From positions 1 to 33,706 of the forward strand of contig DASPMW010000180.1 in assembly GCA_035626855.1 (NCBI GenBank): a stretch of DNA of 33,706 nucleotides, given 5' to 3'. The notes beneath the pieces are model-generated. The model was not told the DNA's origin, did not search any database, and was given only the letters and a program-made list of their open reading frames with translations. Source of the DNA: JAPWJZ01 sp035626855. GTDB lineage: Bacteria > Pseudomonadota > Alphaproteobacteria > Micavibrionales > UBA2020. This document shows, in pieces, positions 15,165 through 23,550 of this stretch; the first letter of the stretch is position 1; the number at the start of each line of letters is the position of its first letter. The translations under genes and the position numbers were made by a program.

Positions 15165-16400
15165 ATGAAAAAAGACATGCATGCAGATGTCGTGATCATC
15201 GGCGGCGGCCTTGCGGGGCTCACGCAAGCGGCGGTGCTGGGCCGCGCGGGGGTTGAGGTCGTCATCATCGATCGCGAGCCGCCATCGATCCACCTGAACG
15301 CGGCCTATGACGGGCGCACGACCGCGATTTCCTTCGCCTCGCACCGCGTCATGCAGGCGGCGGGCGTGTGGGACACAATCGAAAAGGACTGCTGCTCGAT
15401 CCTCGATATCCGCGTAGCCGACGGCGCCGCGCCGCAGTTCCTGCATTTCGCAACGGATGAAGACGCGAATGGCGAACCCTTCGGCTGGATCATCGAAAAC
15501 CGGCTCCTGCGCAGATACCTGTTCGAGAATTTGAAGGCGGTAAAAACGGTCAGGCACCTCGCGCCTGTCGAGATCGCATCGTTCATTGACGACCCGGCCC
15601 GCGCCGGCGTCGCGCTGAAGGACGGGCGCAAAATAACCGCGCCGTTATTGATCGGCGCGGATGGCCGCCATTCCGCAACGCGCAGGCATCTCGGCATCAA
15701 AACCCGGGAATGGGGTTACCAGCAAACCGCCGTGGTCTGCAATGTCGCCCATGACCTCGACCATGAAAACGTCGCGCTCGAGCATTTCCTGCCCGCGGGC
15801 CCCTTCGCCGTGCTGCCGATGACGGATGACGCGGAAGGCAACCACCGTTCCTCCGTCGTCTGGACGGTTTCTGAGCCGGAGGCAGCGCGCATACTGAAGC
15901 TGAACCCCGAAAAATTCGACGCGGCGCTGCAGGCGATGTTCGGCGACCAGCTCGGCACCGTGGCTGCCGTTTCGAAACCGATGGCCTATCCGCTCTCCCT
16001 CATGCATGCCGACAGTTATACCGGCCCGCGCATCGCGCTCATGGCGGAAGCGGCGCATGTCATCCACCCGATCGCGGGGCAGGGCCTCAACCTTTCCATG
16101 CGCGATGTAGCGGTGCTGTCCGAACTTGTCGTGAATCACCTGAAGCTGGGCCTTGATATCGGCGCGCCGGCGCTGCTGGCGGATTACGAAAACTGGCGGC
16201 GGGTAGATACGCTGCTCATGGCGGGCTTTACAGACCTGCTCAACCGGCTGTTTTCAAATGAACTGCGCTCGGTCGGGCTGCTGCGCGACATGGGCATTGG
16301 AATCGTTGATAAAATTCCGGCGCTCAAAGGGTTTTTTGCCCGTCAGGCCATGGGTCTTGGCGGCGCCTCCCCCCGCATCATCCGTGGGCTGCCGCTTTAA
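15165..16400 (+). CDS. UbiH/UbiF/COQ6-family FAD-dependent monooxygenase
   Basis: The 411-residue protein begins at an ATG preceded by GGAG; the frame is open further upstream but lacks a start site. The FAD-binding dinucleotide motif VVIIGGGLAGL (about 9-19), the mid-protein GADGRHS motif (about 164-170) and the C-terminal signature HPIAGQGLNLSMRD (about 298-312) define the ubiquinone-hydroxylase family, which hydroxylates the benzoquinone ring precursor. Where most members have GDAAH before HPIAGQG, this one reads AEAAH (Ala294-Glu295), seen also, as far as I recall, in some alphaproteobacterial relatives. Position specificity (UbiH, UbiF, UbiL or UbiM) cannot be assigned from sequence reading. 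Confidence 0.87.
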   Translation: MKKDMHADVVIIGGGLAGLTQAAVLGRAGVEVVIIDREPPSIHLNAAYDGRTTAISFASHRVMQAAGVWDTIEKDCCSILDIRVADGAAPQFLHFATDEDANGEPFGWIIENRLLRRYLFENLKAVKTVRHLAPVEIASFIDDPARAGVALKDGRKITAPLLIGADGRHSATRRHLGIKTREWGYQQTAVVCNVAHDLDHENVALEHFLPAGPFAVLPMTDDAEGNHRSSVVWTVSEPEAARILKLNPEKFDAALQAMFGDQLGTVAAVSKPMAYPLSLMHADSYTGPRIALMAEAAHVIHPIAGQGLNLSMRDVAVLSELVVNHLKLGLDIGAPALLADYENWRRVDTLLMAGFTDLLNRLFSNELRSVGLLRDMGIGIVDKIPALKGFFARQAMGLGGASPRIIRGLPL

Positions 16401-16434
16401 CCTTTTATTCATTTGATATTTATAGGTTTTTTTC

Positions 16435-16463
16435 TTGACGATTTTGGCTGCCTTCGGCAATCT
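16435..16463 (+). promoter_or_regulatory. Probable promoter of ihfB
   Basis: TTGACG (16435-16440), 17 bases, CAATCT (16458-16463), just after a T-rich stretch that ends the monooxygenase gene region. The -10 is poor, so the exact position is uncertain. Confidence 0.4.
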
Positions 16464-16503
16464 AGAGTCTCAGCCTGTTGAAAAACAAGGAAAAGCGCGT
16501 CCC

Positions 16504-16815
16504 ATGACCAAATCAGAATTGATCCTCAAGCTTGCCGAATTGAACCCGCATCTCTACCAGAGCCATGCGGAGCAAATCGTGGATACGATTTTTGAAGAGA
16601 TTACAAAGGCTTTGTCGAATGGCAGCCGCGTTGAACTGCGCGGTTTCGGCGCATTCTCGGTGAAGTCGCGCAAAGCGCGCATGGGCCGCAACCCGCGCAC
16701 CGGCGAAACGGTGAAAGTCGACGACAAGCGCGTGCCGTTTTTCAAGATTGGCAAGAAAATGCACGAGCGTCTGAACGGGATCGTCTCCGATTCCGAAGAC
16801 GACATGAAGGACTGA
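16504..16815 (+). CDS. ihfB: Integration host factor subunit beta
   Basis: The 103-residue protein belongs to the HU/IHF family and forms with IHF alpha a DNA-bending heterodimer. Seen are the N-terminal MTKSELILKLAE helix, the VELRGFGAFSVKSRKARMGR body and the arm motif GRNPRTGETVKV with the intercalating proline. The ending KKMHERLN plus an acidic tail is typical of IhfB, as opposed to HU. Its presence fits sigma54-dependent flagellar promoters, which often need IHF for DNA looping. It is followed after 20 bases by a LapA-domain gene, an arrangement common in proteobacteria. Confidence 0.95.
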   Translation: MTKSELILKLAELNPHLYQSHAEQIVDTIFEEITKALSNGSRVELRGFGAFSVKSRKARMGRNPRTGETVKVDDKRVPFFKIGKKMHERLNGIVSDSEDDMKD

Positions 16816-16835
16816 TGCGGCGAGGAGTTTAACTC

Positions 16836-17186
16836 TTGGCCTGGCTTACCTGGATCATCACCCTGCCATTAACGATTTTTGCCGTGCTCTTCGCGGTTTC
16901 CAACCATGCCGATGTCACGGTCGGGTTATGGCCGTTTGAAAAGACGCTGGCGGTGCAGTCCTGGCTGCTCGCGCTCGGCATGCTGGGCGCGGGTTTTTTC
17001 CTGGGCGCACTGTTCGTCTGGATACTTTCGACCCGCACGCGCGTGAAATACTGGCAGGAACAGCGCCGCGCCAGCCGCCTCGAAAAAGAGCTCGAGAAAA
17101 TTCAAGGCGCGGCACCGGCGAAGATAGCGGCGAACAGCGAAACGCTTCCGCCCCCGGCGGTGCCGGCGCTCGCCGTCAAATCATAA
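16836..17186 (+). CDS. LapA-domain (DUF1049) membrane protein
   Basis: The 116-residue protein starts with TTG, nine bases after GAGGAG. Two membrane segments (about 4-22 and 42-66) flank a short loop containing the FAVSNHADVTVGLWPF pattern of LapA-domain proteins (FAvxNxxxVxvxfwp). A charged coiled-coil-like helix (about 68-92) and a proline/alanine tail follow in the cytoplasm. In enterobacteria LapA acts with LapB in control of lipopolysaccharide synthesis; no lapB is next to it here. Its stop is four bases from the stop of the convergent HEAT-like gene. Confidence 0.85.
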   Translation: MAWLTWIITLPLTIFAVLFAVSNHADVTVGLWPFEKTLAVQSWLLALGMLGAGFFLGALFVWILSTRTRVKYWQEQRRASRLEKELEKIQGAAPAKIAANSETLPPPAVPALAVKS

Positions 17187-17190
17187 ACTC

Positions 17191-18366
17191 TCAGGCAGGC
17201 TGAAGCTTCAGCACATTCGCCGCATAGGGACGCACATAGCCAAGGCGGCGCATCGCGCGGTCGAAATGATCGCGCGTCTCGCGGTCGGTTTCTTTCTCCT
17301 GCGCCGCCTTGAACGCCGCAAGCACGGGTTTCGGCTCGATGCGGTTTTCGACGGCGGCCATCAGCCCGTCGGCGATATGCCGGCGGTAGAGCGGCTCCGT
17401 CTCCCGCTTCAGCGCGTCGAGCAGTACGGGCGTCGCGATCGCGGCGCCGGTATGGTCCTGCTGCGCAATCGTCTTCAGGTTGAGGATCGCGAGGCGACGC
17501 TGGTCGCGCGTGCCGCCCTCCTGCAGCTGTTTGTCCAGTATCGTGGCGACGGCGGCCGGGTGCTTCACCGCAAGGCGCGCCAGCGCATTGGCGTTGCCCG
17601 ACAGCGATTCAATGCGTCCGCCCTTGGCGAAGCCTGCCTGCAGGGCCGTCAACGCAACCGGAACCGCGCTGGTATGGGTGAGCGCGATGCTCGCGATGTT
17701 TTCGGCAATCTTGTGCGCCGCCAAGCCGTCCGTTTCATGCAGTGCGGCCGCCTGCAGCGCCTTGATCGCCGCGGTTGCCTGCGACGGATAGGTCGCGCCA
17801 AGCTGGCCCAGGTTCTGCGCAGCGGCGACGCGCGCGTAGGAATCGGTTTCGGTGACGATCAGTTTGGCGATCGCGTCGACCGCGATCGACGCCGTCGCCT
17901 CGTTCTTCAGCGCGAGGCCGAGCAGGGCGTCCTTCTGGTAGGATTTTGCGTAGGCGTCTGTTTCAGTTGCGAGCAGCGTGGCAATCGCGGCGGCGGCGGG
18001 CACCGCCTGCCTGTCCTGCGCGAAGCCGATATCGCGGATCAGCCCCGCCACCATGTAGCGCGAACCGGCATCCGATCCCGCGAAAGTATTGTAAAGAATT
18101 TGCGGCGTGCGGCCGCCGAACAGCTCGGGGTCCTTCAGCGCCGCGTCGCGCAGCATGCGCGCCGCAATCCAGCGGGAACCGTAGTCGGTGATGAAGGGCA
18201 GCGCCTCGACAAGGGCCTGCGCGGTCGGGCTCGACGCCGCGTTGAAACTGCCCGCGAAGGCGGCGAGCTCCCCGCGCGCCGTTTCCCGCTCCGTCACGGT
18301 TGCGTCTTTCTGCGCGAGCCGGTTGAGGGTGTCGCGCAGGTTCTGGTCGTCGTTGGAAGCGGGCAT
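17191..18366 (-). CDS. HEAT/armadillo-like helical repeat protein, function unknown
   Basis: The 391-residue protein has no signal peptide and is built of alanine- and leucine-rich helix pairs of about 35-40 residues. Repeating patterns include KLIVTETDSYARVAAAQNLG, LLATETDAYAKSYQKDALLG and LALTHTSAVPVALTALQAG, typical of HEAT-like solenoids that bind other proteins. TETD(A/S)YA occurs twice, which marks internal duplication. No catalytic motif is visible. The start at 18366 has a GAGAG just ahead; the promoter at 18455-18483 lies upstream. Confidence 0.75.
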   Translation of the reverse strand: MPASNDDQNLRDTLNRLAQKDATVTERETARGELAAFAGSFNAASSPTAQALVEALPFITDYGSRWIAARMLRDAALKDPELFGGRTPQILYNTFAGSDAGSRYMVAGLIRDIGFAQDRQAVPAAAAIATLLATETDAYAKSYQKDALLGLALKNEATASIAVDAIAKLIVTETDSYARVAAAQNLGQLGATYPSQATAAIKALQAAALHETDGLAAHKIAENIASIALTHTSAVPVALTALQAGFAKGGRIESLSGNANALARLAVKHPAAVATILDKQLQEGGTRDQRRLAILNLKTIAQQDHTGAAIATPVLLDALKRETEPLYRRHIADGLMAAVENRIEPKPVLAAFKAAQEKETDRETRDHFDRAMRRLGYVRPYAANVLKLQPA

Positions 18367-18454
18367 GATGCTCTCGTCTGTTGTTTCTGATTCTCGTCGT
18401 CCCTTGGATTTTCGCCCAAAGCCTGGAGGTCGAAATGAAGACGGGTATCAGTAA

Positions 18455-18483
18455 AGGTTACGCTTTTGTTAATTTTATGTCAA
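18455..18483 (-). promoter_or_regulatory. Probable promoter of the HEAT-like gene
   Basis: On the minus strand TTGACA (18478-18483), 17 bases, TAACCT (18455-18460). The -35 is perfect, the -10 poor. The start site would be near 18448, about 80 bases ahead of the ATG. Confidence 0.5.
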
Positions 18484-18532
18484 TTAATCAAGCGTTAACC
18501 ACGCGCAAGCCGCTGAAAAGATTGGGAAAGCG

Positions 18533-21500
18533 TTACGAGCCCTTGTCGCTCTTGTAGGAATCGAGGAAGCCTTTGAACATATCGACCTCCCCTGCGATCT
18601 TGAGGATCGTCTCCCGGTCGGAAAGGCGGCCCGACCCACCTTCGCGCGTGACGACGCGGAAGGTGTCCTTGCGGGCGGTCGCATCCATCGCGGCCAGGTA
18701 TTTCGCCTTGATGGCGGCGAGACCCGCATTGTCGCCCGCAAGCTTGTAGCCGACGGCGGTGTTGATGACGAGCTCGGCGTCGGCGGCGGTCAGTGGCGCC
18801 TCGGGCGGGGGCAGCATCGCCTGCATGGTCGCCGCCGCCTCCTTCCACTTGCGGGCGCGCCACAGCACATCCGCCTTCAGTTTCTGCGCATCGGCGGAAG
18901 CATCGCCCGACAGCACGGCGATCGCGTCATCGGGCTTGTTCATTTGCGACAGGGCGCGCGCGCGCAGCAGGCGGCGCTCCTCCATGATCTCCGGCCCCGC
19001 GGCGGCGGCGCTGGTGAGCGTCGCGAGCGCCTTCTGCGGCTCCTTGTCGAGCAGGTAAACCGCGGCCAGCTTGTTGACGGTGGCGGCGAGGCGCGCGGCC
19101 GGCAGCGCGCCATTTTTCAGCTGCAGTTCCAGCAGCGCTTCGGCGCGGTCGAGCAGGTCGATTCCAATCAAACTGTCGGCGAAGCCAAGCGCGGCAATCG
19201 CCCCTTCCTCCCCGCCCGGCAGGTAGGTGGAGTAAGCGTTATAGGCGGCGACCGCCTCGAGCGGCGGCAGGTTCTTCGCGCCGCCGCCGATGAACAGGTC
19301 GGCGACCACGCGGCCGATCTCGTCGCGGATCGGCTGGCTGTCCTCGTGCATGTTGTCGGACAGCTGCGCTGCCGTCTTCATGTCCTCGAGGCCGGAGAGG
19401 TATTTCTTGTCCTCGATCTTCATGCGGCCGAGGCTTTGCAGCACCTGCACCTCGAGCCCGTCGCCGCGCCAGGCGAAGCGCAGCGAATCAAGCTCCTCGA
19501 TCGCCTGTTTCGCGGCGATCTGCTTTTCCTGGTAGCGCAGCGTCGCGAGCGCAAGGCTCGCCTTGGTGTGGTAAAGGCGGTCGAGGCCAAGCGCGACGGG
19601 GCGCCACAACCGGATCGCCTCGCCCGGGTTGCCGGACTGGCGCGCAGCTTCGCCCTTCAGGTACTGGATCGCGGCGGCGTAGTGCGGGTCGAAATCCCCC
19701 TGCATGGTGTCGAGCGTGGCGAGCAGGGTCTTGGCGCGGTCGGCCTTGCCGAGGCGCAGCGCGGATTCGGCCATATAGATCGTGAACGGCACGGCGATGT
19801 TTTCAGGGTATTGCAGCAGCAGGAAATTATCGGCCGGGAAGGACCGGCTCGCCATGCGCCATTGTTCCGTCGCGGCGGCGGCATAGCCCTTCCACAGGTT
19901 TACCTCGCCGTGCTGCTGGATCGCGGGGTTGGAGAGATCGGCGAGCGCCTCGTCGTAATGACCCGCCATGGCCGAGGCCGCGCCGCGCAGCGCGATGAAG
20001 TTCGGGTTCTTCGCCATGTCGGGCGCGTCCCCCTCAATCACGCGCAGCACGCCCAGCGTCTCGTGGCCGAAATTGTTGGCGAAATACAGCAGCGCGAGCT
20101 TCATCATGAGCGCATTGCGGTCTTCCGGCTTTTCGGCGGCGATGATCGCGCGCTGCAGCGACCGCACATTGCGGTCGAGCTGCAGGATGCCGCCCTGCCG
20201 CCAGTTGGGGAAGTCGAACAGGCGTGATTCGTCGCGCGGGCCGCTGTCGGTCGCGTCGATCGCGACCGCGCTCGGCCCCGCATTCGCGCCCGGCGTGGCC
20301 GCAACCCCGCCCGGCGCGGAGATCAGCACGAAGTTGTCGATGCGCGTCAGCTTCAGGTCGCCGTTCAGGGGCCGCAGCGCGAGGCCGGCCGCGGCAGGCA
20401 GGATTTCAAGATCGGCAAAGCGGCGCGACTGGTCGATGCGCTGCGCCTGGTCGTCGGTCGCGACGACAAAAAGCCTGTCACCGACGGTCGGGTCGGGCAG
20501 CGTCAGCACCTTGCCGGCGCCCTTTAGCTCCGCCATCAGTTTCGCCTGTCCCGTCGATTCATCGACGACGGCCGAGAGGCGGCCCACGGCCGGCATCTGG
20601 CGCAGCTGGGGCGACAGCGTGATGCGCCATGTCAGGTTCTGCCGCTCCGCGCTGATAAATTTCTTCTCCGGCAGTGCGTAGCGCCAGGCGGTACCGCCCG
20701 GAATGCCGATTGCGCGCGACGGCCCCAGCAGCCCCGCATCGGGGCCAACAATCGAGGGCGACATGGCGCCCGGCGTTTCGGTGTCGAGCACGACCCACAG
20801 GCTGTTGAAGCGCGTGAACACGGCGAGCCGCGTTGCCTCCATCGTGGAGAGCGTAATGACGGTCGGCTCGACAGGCGCGTCCGGTTTCTGGATGGACGAC
20901 GCCGCAACAGGCGGCGCAGCCTCCGGCGGCGCGGCGTCGACGATTAGCGGCGATCCCGGCTGGTTCGGCTTGCCGGGCATCTTCTTGTCAATTGCCTCCG
21001 TCACCGCGGCGACCGCGTCATCAATCTCCTGCTCGGCGAGGGAGGGCAGGTTCACGACGGGCGGGCCGGCGGGCTGCTCCGGCGGCGCGGCGGCTGTTTC
21101 GGTTTTGCCGGCAGGCGCGGTCTCGGGGGCTTTTTCGGGCACCAGCGAGATAGGCTTCGACTCATCCGCTTTCGCCGATATTTGCGCAGGTTCGGCTGTC
21201 TTGCCTTTTTTCGCGGCAGCCGCCTTATCCGGTGGCGGTTTCGCGCCCGGCGTCGCGGGCGTCACGTCCAGCACGATCTTGTTTTCCATGCGGTAAGGTT
21301 TCACATGGGCGCCCGCAACGAGCGCGAAGGTGACCCGCGTGCCGCCGTCCTTCTCCCGCGTGGTCGCAACGCGCGTGATGAGGTCTTCGGTATCCTTCGG
21401 GATCGAAAAGTAACGCGGCGCGGGGAAGATGACCGCGAAGCTGTTCTCGCCCCCTTCGACCTTGTAGGCCGTCAGCGCATTGAAATCGAACACGACGCGC

Positions 21501-21697
21501 GTGAAGCCGTCATGCGTGCCGATGCGCACCGGCACGGCCGCACTTTTCTTGCCCGCGGCTTTCCGCGATGCGGCGGGTTTTTTCGTCGCTGCGTCTGCCG
21601 TCAGGGGCGCGAGCAGCGCGGGCGCGGCATAGCAAAGCAGCGCCGCGAACGCGACGCCGATGAATTTACCTGGCGATGATGAGCGGCGCATAGTCAT
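18533..21697 (-). CDS. Large exported TPR protein linked to the flagellar motor operon
   Basis: The 1054-residue protein has an N-terminal signal peptide (about 1-37, ending in LTADAATKK), so it is probably periplasmic or surface attached. Residues about 55-150 form a beta-rich domain with VRIGTHDGFTRVVFDFN, resembling an AMIN domain (a cell-wall-localising fold); this match is by pattern only. A low-complexity alanine/proline/lysine linker spans about 150-280. From about 520 the sequence is a chain of helix pairs with TPR character, e.g. GHYDEALADLSN, ARQSGNPGEAIRLWRP, DKEPQKALATLTS. It is the last gene of the fliL-cheY strand, 122 bases after cheY, so it may be part of the operon or have its own weak promoter. 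Exact function is unknown. Confidence 0.8.
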   Translation of the reverse strand: MTMRRSSSPGKFIGVAFAALLCYAAPALLAPLTADAATKKPAASRKAAGKKSAAVPVRIGTHDGFTRVVFDFNALTAYKVEGGENSFAVIFPAPRYFSIPKDTEDLITRVATTREKDGGTRVTFALVAGAHVKPYRMENKIVLDVTPATPGAKPPPDKAAAAKKGKTAEPAQISAKADESKPISLVPEKAPETAPAGKTETAAAPPEQPAGPPVVNLPSLAEQEIDDAVAAVTEAIDKKMPGKPNQPGSPLIVDAAPPEAAPPVAASSIQKPDAPVEPTVITLSTMEATRLAVFTRFNSLWVVLDTETPGAMSPSIVGPDAGLLGPSRAIGIPGGTAWRYALPEKKFISAERQNLTWRITLSPQLRQMPAVGRLSAVVDESTGQAKLMAELKGAGKVLTLPDPTVGDRLFVVATDDQAQRIDQSRRFADLEILPAAAGLALRPLNGDLKLTRIDNFVLISAPGGVAATPGANAGPSAVAIDATDSGPRDESRLFDFPNWRQGGILQLDRNVRSLQRAIIAAEKPEDRNALMMKLALLYFANNFGHETLGVLRVIEGDAPDMAKNPNFIALRGAASAMAGHYDEALADLSNPAIQQHGEVNLWKGYAAAATEQWRMASRSFPADNFLLLQYPENIAVPFTIYMAESALRLGKADRAKTLLATLDTMQGDFDPHYAAAIQYLKGEAARQSGNPGEAIRLWRPVALGLDRLYHTKASLALATLRYQEKQIAAKQAIEELDSLRFAWRGDGLEVQVLQSLGRMKIEDKKYLSGLEDMKTAAQLSDNMHEDSQPIRDEIGRVVADLFIGGGAKNLPPLEAVAAYNAYSTYLPGGEEGAIAALGFADSLIGIDLLDRAEALLELQLKNGALPAARLAATVNKLAAVYLLDKEPQKALATLTSAAAAGPEIMEERRLLRARALSQMNKPDDAIAVLSGDASADAQKLKADVLWRARKWKEAAATMQAMLPPPEAPLTAADAELVINTAVGYKLAGDNAGLAAIKAKYLAAMDATARKDTFRVVTREGGSGRLSDRETILKIAGEVDMFKGFLDSYKSDKGS

Positions 21698-21819
21698 CGT
21701 TTTGTGCAGTAACCTCTATTCTTGATAATACATCAAATAAGGCGTGATTTTAGTGCAGGCGCCGAAAAAGGTCGTGTTCACATAAGATGCCTCATCCGCA
21801 CTTGTTCCGGCATACGTAA

Positions 21820-22200
21820 TTAGAACTCCCCAAGCACCGCCACGAGCCGGCCCTTCAGCGTCTGGGCGTTGAAGGGCTTCATGATATAGCCGTTCACGCC
21901 GGCGGCCTTTGCTTCCAGCACGTTTTCGACGGTGTTTTCCGCGGTGATCAGGATGAAAGGGACCTCGTCCCCCGTCGCGCGGATCGCACGCAACAGGTCG
22001 ATGCCCGCCATCGGCTTCATGTTCCAGTCGGAAATGATCAGGCCATAGCGCCTTTCCGCCATTTTCTCGAGCGCGGCGGCGCCGTCGCGCGCTTCCTCGA
22101 TATTGCTGAAGCCAAGGCTCTTCAGCAGGCCCCGCACAAGCTGGGTCATGGTATAGAAGTCGTCGACGACGAGAATATACATCTCTTTATCGACCGGCAT
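21820..22200 (-). CDS. CheY-like single-domain response regulator
   Basis: The 126-residue receiver domain has all key residues: Asp13 and Asp14 (LVVDDF), phosphoacceptor Asp58 (IISDWN), Thr86 (ILITAEN) and Lys108 (IMKPF). There is no output domain. The SDWNMKP and ITAEN patterns match chemotaxis CheY proteins, which bind FliM to control rotation. A perfect AGGAGG stands ten bases before the ATG. It lies 52 bases downstream of motE in the fliL operon; with no cheA here, the kinase must be elsewhere. Confidence 0.9.
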   Translation of the reverse strand: MPVDKEMYILVVDDFYTMTQLVRGLLKSLGFSNIEEARDGAAALEKMAERRYGLIISDWNMKPMAGIDLLRAIRATGDEVPFILITAENTVENVLEAKAAGVNGYIMKPFNAQTLKGRLVAVLGEF

Positions 22201-22252
22201 GGGGCGGCTGCCTCCTTATGCCATTGTGACTCATGGGCGGAATATCACCTTG

Positions 22253-23101
22253 TTAAGGCTTCTTGGGCTCGCCGGGCGGCAGGTTGAGGGGTGCGATCGA
22301 CGCCGGCAGGTCCGGCGGCAAAGCGGGGTTCTTTTTAAGGTCGCTGCCCGCGACCGGCAGTTTCTCCTTTTCAGACAGGCGGATCGTCACGATGCGCGCC
22401 TTGTCGGGATCCATCGCCTCGAGGATGGGCGAGGTCTTGCGCACGTTCATGCGCCCGACGATCTCCAGCAGCACATCCATATCGAGCGTGTTGAAGATAT
22501 TCGCGGCTTCCTTCGGCTTCATGCCCTCGTAAATTTTCACGAGGCTGTTGATGCGCTCTTCTTCCATCTTCTGCTGCTTGCCGAGCAGCGCCTCGATCTC
22601 GCCCTTCAGCTTGTTCAACTCGGCGATCTTGTGGTCGACTTCCTGTCCGGCCGCATCCAGCAGCGCCTCGCGCTCGGCGATTTTCTTCTCGCGCGCGTCC
22701 AGCTCGTCGCGGCGCTTGCCGAGCGACTGCAGCACCTCGACCTCTGTCGCCGAATAGGCGTGCAGGTCGGCGTCATCGGGGGGCGGCGGATTGGGCTGCG
22801 GCTCGCTTGACGCGGCGACAGGCACAGGCTTCGCAGCCTCGGCGGGGGCATCATCCGGCTTCTGGCCGGTATTGGCGGCTGCTTTCTTCAACTCGTCCGC
22901 AGTCAGCGGCGGCGGGTTTTCGCCGGGCGCCGCTTCCTGCGCATCCGCAGCGCGCGTGATGCCGGCTACCTCGGCCGCCTCGCCGATGACGGAAACGACG
23001 TTGACCAGGCGGAAGGCGAAGGCGACGCCCGCCACCACCATCAGCATGCTGAAAATGCCGAAGGGGCGCAGTTTTCGTTTTTTGGGTGCTTCGCTGCTCA
23101 T
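22253..23101 (-). CDS. motE: MotE-like protein with MgtE_N-type domain
   Basis: The 282-residue protein has a basic N-terminus, one membrane segment (about 13-35), a proline/alanine-rich linker, a long coiled coil (about 122-185, with REKKIAEREALLDAAGQEV) and a domain like the N-terminal part of MgtE (KIYEGMKPKEAANIFNTLD, then VLLEIVGRMNVRKTSPILEA). This is the MotE layout; in rhizobia MotE aids the periplasmic motor protein MotC. A proline-rich tail follows. Its ATG overlaps the stop of the preceding gene by four bases, indicating coupled translation. The name is by architecture and context, not by closeness to a tested protein. Confidence 0.82.
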   Translation of the reverse strand: MSSEAPKKRKLRPFGIFSMLMVVAGVAFAFRLVNVVSVIGEAAEVAGITRAADAQEAAPGENPPPLTADELKKAAANTGQKPDDAPAEAAKPVPVAASSEPQPNPPPPDDADLHAYSATEVEVLQSLGKRRDELDAREKKIAEREALLDAAGQEVDHKIAELNKLKGEIEALLGKQQKMEEERINSLVKIYEGMKPKEAANIFNTLDMDVLLEIVGRMNVRKTSPILEAMDPDKARIVTIRLSEKEKLPVAGSDLKKNPALPPDLPASIAPLNLPPGEPKKP

Positions 23102-23550
23102 GGCTGCTGCTTCGCCTTCAGCGCCTCCAGCAGTTCCCGCTCGGCGCGGCTGCGCGGCTGCGGCGTCAAGTCGTCATCCTCGACGCTGTCGGCGCGGCTG
23201 GAGAGCGCGGGCATCTGGGCCTTCGGCTTTTTCTCGGCGGCGCCCGACAGGCGGTCGGCCAGGTTGTCGCCCGCCTGGATCATGATCTCGAGCTCGTCGG
23301 ACAGGGCGCGCGCCTTGTTGACCTTGTCCTGCAGCTGGTCGCCACTTTGCAGGACGGCGTCCTTCAGCGACTTGATCGCGGCTTCGGCGCGGCTGGAGGC
23401 AAGGTTGAGCGCGGAAATCAATTGCTCAAAGGCCTGCTTGTCGGCCTGCATCTTGGTGAATTGCTCCGACAACCGGCGGGCATAGAGGATCGTGGCCGCC
23501 AGCGCTGCCAGGATTACCACGTCAAAGCCCAGGCCAATCAGCGGGTTCAT
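23098..23550 (-). CDS. DUF6468-type membrane-anchored coiled-coil protein
   Basis: The 150-residue protein has an N-terminal membrane anchor (MNPLIGLGFDVVILAALAAT) followed by a long helical region (about 28-105, e.g. LSEQFTKMQADKQAFEQLI) and a charged tail with RAERELLEALKAKQQ. I recognise the pattern as the DUF6468 family, found in alphaproteobacterial flagellar operons between fliM and motE. Its job is unknown; position and topology suggest an inner-membrane accessory of the motor. The ATG overlaps the fliM stop by one base. Confidence 0.75.
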   Translation of the reverse strand: MNPLIGLGFDVVILAALAATILYARRLSEQFTKMQADKQAFEQLISALNLASSRAEAAIKSLKDAVLQSGDQLQDKVNKARALSDELEIMIQAGDNLADRLSGAAEKKPKAQMPALSSRADSVEDDDLTPQPRSRAERELLEALKAKQQP

